From contig NZ_OZ244111.1 in assembly GCF_965215655.1 (NCBI RefSeq), positions 2,170,001 to 2,234,000 on the forward strand: a stretch of 64,000 nt of DNA. The letters are read 5' to 3'. The translations under genes and the position numbers were made by a program. Under the pieces are notes generated by a model, which saw nothing but the letters and a program-made list of their open reading frames with translations, was not told where the DNA came from and ran no database searches. Below are positions 61,132-64,000 of this stretch, piece after piece; positions within the stretch are counted from its first letter, which is position 1, and every line of letters begins with the position of its first letter. This stretch comes from Nioella sp965215655 (lineage in GTDB: Bacteria; Pseudomonadota; Alphaproteobacteria; Rhodobacterales; Rhodobacteraceae).

Positions 61132-62214
61132 TCAAAACAGGCTCAACTGATCGCCGGGGCGCGGCGGCACCCGGAAGAGATCTGTCCGCAAGGCGGGCAT
61201 GCGGTGGCTGAGGCCTGCCGCCCTGACCGCCCGCGCGAAACGCTGCTGCAAAAGGTCGGCGTAGATGCCGGTGCCGGTGAGCCGCGTGCCCCACTCGGCG
61301 CTGTAATCCTCCCCGCCATGCATCTCGCGCACCCGCGCCATGACACGTGCGGAGCGCAGCGGCACATGTTCCTCCAGCCAGGTCCGAAACAGCGGAGCGA
61401 CCTCCAGCGGCAGGCGCAGGGCGATCATGCTGGCCCCGGTCGCGCCCGCATCTGCCCCCGCCTTCACGATCTGTTCGATCTCATGATCGGTCAGCCCCGG
61501 CACAATGGGAGACGCCATCAGCCGCACCGGAATGCCCGCTGCCGCCAGACGCTCGATGGTCTTGAGCCGCCTTGCCGGCGACGGAACCCGCGGCTCCATC
61601 GCACGTGCCAGACCGGAATCGAGCGTTGTCGCCGAAACACCGACCTTGGCCAGCCCCTGCCCCGCCATATCCGCGATCAGGTCGATATCGCGCTCGATCA
61701 GCGTGCCCTTGGTCACGATCCCGACCGGGTGGCGAAAGTCGCGCAGCACCTGCAGCAAAGCGCGCATGATTTGCCTCTCCTTCTCAACCGGTTGATAGGG
61801 GTCGGTATTGGTTCCGATGGCAATCGGCTGAACATCGTATCCGCGACGAGACAGCTCTTTCGTCAGCACGGCGGGCGCATCGGGCCGGGCAATCAGCCGG
61901 GTTTCGAAATCCAGCCCCGGCGACAGGCCCAGATAGGCGTGACTCGGGCGGGCAAAACAGTAGATGCAGCCGTGTTCGCAGCCGCGATAGGGGTTGATAG
62001 AACGATCAAAGCTCAGATCGGGCGAGGCATTGCGGGTGATCACCTTGCGCGGGCGCTCATCGGTCACAACAGTGCGCAGCGGCGGCAGGTCCTCTTCAAT
62101 GTCCCAGCCATCCGGCTCAAAACGGGTTTCCAGCCGGTCGAACCTGTTGACCGGATTGAACCCCGCGCCCCGGCCCTTGCGGCGGGCCTTGTCGATGATC
62201 TGATCGAACTCCAT
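61132..62214 (-). CDS. PA0069-family radical SAM protein
   Basis: A 360-residue protein related to spore photoproduct lyase-like SAM enzymes. GCEHGCIYCFARP (78-90) holds Cys79, Cys83 and Cys86 for the [4Fe-4S]-SAM cluster. PIAIGTNTDPYQPVEKE and GVSATTLDSGLARAMEPR are diagnostic of the family. The start at 62214 puts KGRGA near the N-terminus, as in relatives; an earlier TTG is possible. Its function is unknown. It lies on the strand opposite to the methionine synthase genes on both sides. Confidence 0.88.
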   Translation of the reverse strand: MEFDQIIDKARRKGRGAGFNPVNRFDRLETRFEPDGWDIEEDLPPLRTVVTDERPRKVITRNASPDLSFDRSINPYRGCEHGCIYCFARPSHAYLGLSPGLDFETRLIARPDAPAVLTKELSRRGYDVQPIAIGTNTDPYQPVEKERQIMRALLQVLRDFRHPVGIVTKGTLIERDIDLIADMAGQGLAKVGVSATTLDSGLARAMEPRVPSPARRLKTIERLAAAGIPVRLMASPIVPGLTDHEIEQIVKAGADAGATGASMIALRLPLEVAPLFRTWLEEHVPLRSARVMARVREMHGGEDYSAEWGTRLTGTGIYADLLQQRFARAVRAAGLSHRMPALRTDLFRVPPRPGDQLSLF

Positions 62215-62373
62215 GGCATCAATATGGAACAAAAACGGAACATCCACAATCCTGACCTGCATCAAGGTCGGTCACGACTCCACGCGTGTCGCAATTCAGC
62301 GCGTCAGATTCGCACGTCCCGGCCAAAAGTCGGGACAGTTCATGAAACCCCCGTTCCGTCAGGGAGCCACAAT

Positions 62374-63075
62374 ATGTCCGATGAAGACGAAATCATCCTG
62401 TCCGAGCTCGACGATGAAGAGCTTGTGCAGCAGATGTTCGATGACCTCTATGACGGTCTCAAGGAAGAGATCGAAGAGGGTGTGAACATCCTGCTGGAGC
62501 GCGGGTGGGAGCCCTACCGCATCCTGACCGAGGCGCTCGTCGGCGGCATGACCATCGTCGGCAAGGATTTCCGGGACGGCATTCTCTTCGTGCCCGAAGT
62601 GCTGTTGGCCGCGAACGCGATGAAGGGCGGCATGGCCATCCTCAAGCCGCTCTTGGCTGAAACCGGCGCGCCACGCGTAGGCAAGATGGTCATCGGCACC
62701 GTCAAGGGCGACATCCACGACATCGGCAAAAACCTCGTCGGCATGATGATGGAAGGCGCGGGTTTCGAAGTGGTCGATCTGGGCATCAATAACGCCGTGG
62801 AAAGCTATCTCGAGGCGCTGGAATCCGAACAGCCCGACATCCTGGGCATGTCCGCCCTGCTGACCACCACCATGCCCTACATGAAAGTCGTCATCGACAC
62901 GATGGTCGAGACCGGCGTGCGCGACGACTACATCGTGCTGGTCGGCGGCGCGCCCCTGAACGAGGAATTCGGCAAAGCGATCGGCGCAGACGCCTATTGC
63001 CGAGACGCCGCCGTGGCCGTGGAGACCGCCAAGGAACTCATGGCGCGCAAGCACAACCAGGCGGCGGCTGGCTGA
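62374..63075 (+). CDS. mtbC: Cobalamin-binding component of the split methionine synthase
   Basis: A 233-residue B12-binding protein. A helical cap domain (about 20-95, EALVGGMTIVGKDFRDG) precedes the Rossmann-like domain with DIHDIGKNLV (113-122, His115 the cobalt ligand), then the GSMS-type LGMSALLTTTMPYM and VLVGGAPLNE. It shuttles a methyl group to the methyltransferase encoded upstream. The start at 62374 is supported by AGGGAG. Confidence 0.9.
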   Translation: MSDEDEIILSELDDEELVQQMFDDLYDGLKEEIEEGVNILLERGWEPYRILTEALVGGMTIVGKDFRDGILFVPEVLLAANAMKGGMAILKPLLAETGAPRVGKMVIGTVKGDIHDIGKNLVGMMMEGAGFEVVDLGINNAVESYLEALESEQPDILGMSALLTTTMPYMKVVIDTMVETGVRDDYIVLVGGAPLNEEFGKAIGADAYCRDAAVAVETAKELMARKHNQAAAG

Positions 63076-63257
63076 GATCTCAGCCATTCTTCGCGCCAGG
63101 CACCAACACGAAACCAGACCTCGTCTTCAGAAATGGGACGGGGTCTGTCAATTTCCGACCGCCCCCCTGCGCATCTTGTCGGTGGACCTTGCCCAGACGG
63201 AACCGGCTGATGCATGCCACAGCCCGTATCACGGCACGCCCTGTGGCAGCGAAAGGT

Positions 63258-63287
63258 TTGACAAACTGTGAAAGTCGTCTCTAAGAA
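63258..63287 (+). promoter_or_regulatory. Candidate sigma-70 promoter of the Hint-domain gene
   Basis: TTGACA (63258-63263) and TAAGAA (63282-63287) are separated by 18 bp, 69 bp before the ATG. Confidence 0.45.
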
Positions 63288-63356
63288 TTGTTAATGCTTT
63301 GGCAAGATGGCCTGGAGACAACCTCTTCTGTCCTGACATCAGAGGGGGAACTCACA

Positions 63357-64000
63357 TGGCCGACTATGTCTTTTCGGCGGGCACCGATTATACAATCTAC
63401 AGCGCGCGTTTTCAGAGTTTTCGATCGTCCGGAAGTTTGTCGGGCGACCTGACCCTAAGCGATGGCGATCCCACAGATTCCGAGTTCACCCATCTGGAAA
63501 GCCTCAACCATAGCTTTGCCTCGGGATCAAGCGGAACAAACGGATCGTTCTGGGGCACGATAGAAATCGGCGGAGTTTAGTATCCGTATGCCTACCTCGG
63601 GAGCGACGATGTTTATGTGATTGGGATTCAGCTTTCTCAAGCCGCCTACCCCAGTTCGGATGTGCTGCCCGGTTTTGACTCTTCGAGTTTTCCCACCTGC
63701 TTCCTGACGGGAAGCCGAATTTTAACACCGACTGGTAGCATTGCTATCGAAGATCTTGCCATCGGTTGCGAGATTTCAACGGCAGAGGGCGGCTGCGTAT
63801 CGGTAAAATGGATCGGTCGTCAGACCGTCTCCACCCGTTTCGGCCCTGCAGAGCGCCTGATGCCGGTGCGCTTTGCCGCCGGGTCTCTCGGGCAGGGCCT
63901 GCCGCACACTGCCCTGACGGTGACCGCAGACCACGGGATGCTGGTGGATGGTGTGATCTGCCACGCGGGTGCTTTGGTGAACGGCACGACGATTGCGCGC
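63357..64000 (+). pseudogene. Hint-domain (Hedgehog/intein) protein gene with an in-frame TAG; truncated by the window edge
   Basis: An ATG at 63357 after GAGGGGGAAC opens MADYVFSAGTDYTIYSARF, a beta-rich N-terminal domain. A TAG at 63578-63580 ends the first 74 codons. The same frame then continues open to the edge with PYAYLGSDDVYVIGIQLS, CFLTGSRILTPTGSIAIEDL, VKWIGRQTVSTRF, the start and core of a Hint_2 domain, without frameshift. Read through the stop it is a standard Roseobacter Hint protein; a single base change of a GAG to TAG would explain it. Hint domains cleave themselves and release or attach domains. Either a recent nonsense mutation, a sequencing error, or readthrough. Confidence 0.8.

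Overview
The window is a 64 kb piece of a GC-rich alphaproteobacterial chromosome, most likely a member of the Rhodobacteraceae (Roseobacter group). The support is a methionine synthase split into separate homocysteine-methyltransferase and cobalamin-binding proteins, a DUF1476 (F1Fo-ATPase zeta) gene, a MoxR/VWA pair, a Fur/Mur-type regulator without CxxC pairs, many EamA transporters, and a short intergenic element (core CCAAATACTC / CCGCCGGAGGC) seen four times. All assignments come from reading the translations; no database search was run.

Left part, 1-9.7 kb, accessory in character. A truncated IS3-type orfA sits at the edge. Next comes a divergent LysR / 3-hydroxyisobutyrate-dehydrogenase-family pair with AT-richer codon use. 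A tightly packed operon (about 2.5-8.8 kb) then encodes a 59-residue membrane protein, a Tat-exported TRAP-type binding protein without its permease, a complete four-subunit succinate dehydrogenase/fumarate reductase-like complex whose flavoprotein has Cys in place of the FAD-linking His, and a two-subunit class I (fumarase/tartrate dehydratase-type) Fe-S hydratase. The order suggests capture, dehydrogenation (or reduction of the enoate) and hydration of a C4 or substituted C4 dicarboxylate. The block ends in gene-poor DNA with a 54-codon ORF plus terminator, next to tRNA-Leu(CAA), which looks like an island boundary. This is the best candidate for an undescribed system.

9.8-16.2 kb: a CoxE-like VWA protein and a MoxR ATPase bracket two exported proteins, one carrying two amino-acid-identical cysteine-rich repeats. 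Several Rhodobacteraceae-type hypothetical proteins follow. 16.4-28.8 kb: housekeeping genes pyrC, pyrE, dnaB, a 2OG-Fe(II) oxygenase, alr, mlaE/mlaF-like ABC genes, a nucleoside hydrolase, selO, a YjdF-like membrane protein, an EEP phosphatase/nuclease and an EamA exporter. 29-35 kb: an ankyrin-repeat protein, a Fur/Mur regulator, two tandem EamA paralogues, a glycosyltransferase with an extra C-terminal module and a BPSL0067-like protein.

35-49 kb: enolase, an alpha/beta hydrolase, a fatty acid hydroxylase-family and a fatty acid desaturase-family enzyme, a DUF985 cupin, anmK, tyrS, an AMIN/Amidase_3 cell-wall amidase, an aminotransferase, a BepA-like M48 protease and a DsbA-like protein. 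49-59.2 kb: RNase E, a DctB/DctD two-component pair whose DctD has lost the sigma-54 contact loop, and a pur cluster (purC-purS-[zinc alcohol dehydrogenase]-purQ). 59.3-64 kb: the zeta subunit, two parts of the split methionine synthase flanking a small membrane protein and a radical SAM protein, and at the right edge a Hint-domain gene interrupted by an in-frame TAG.
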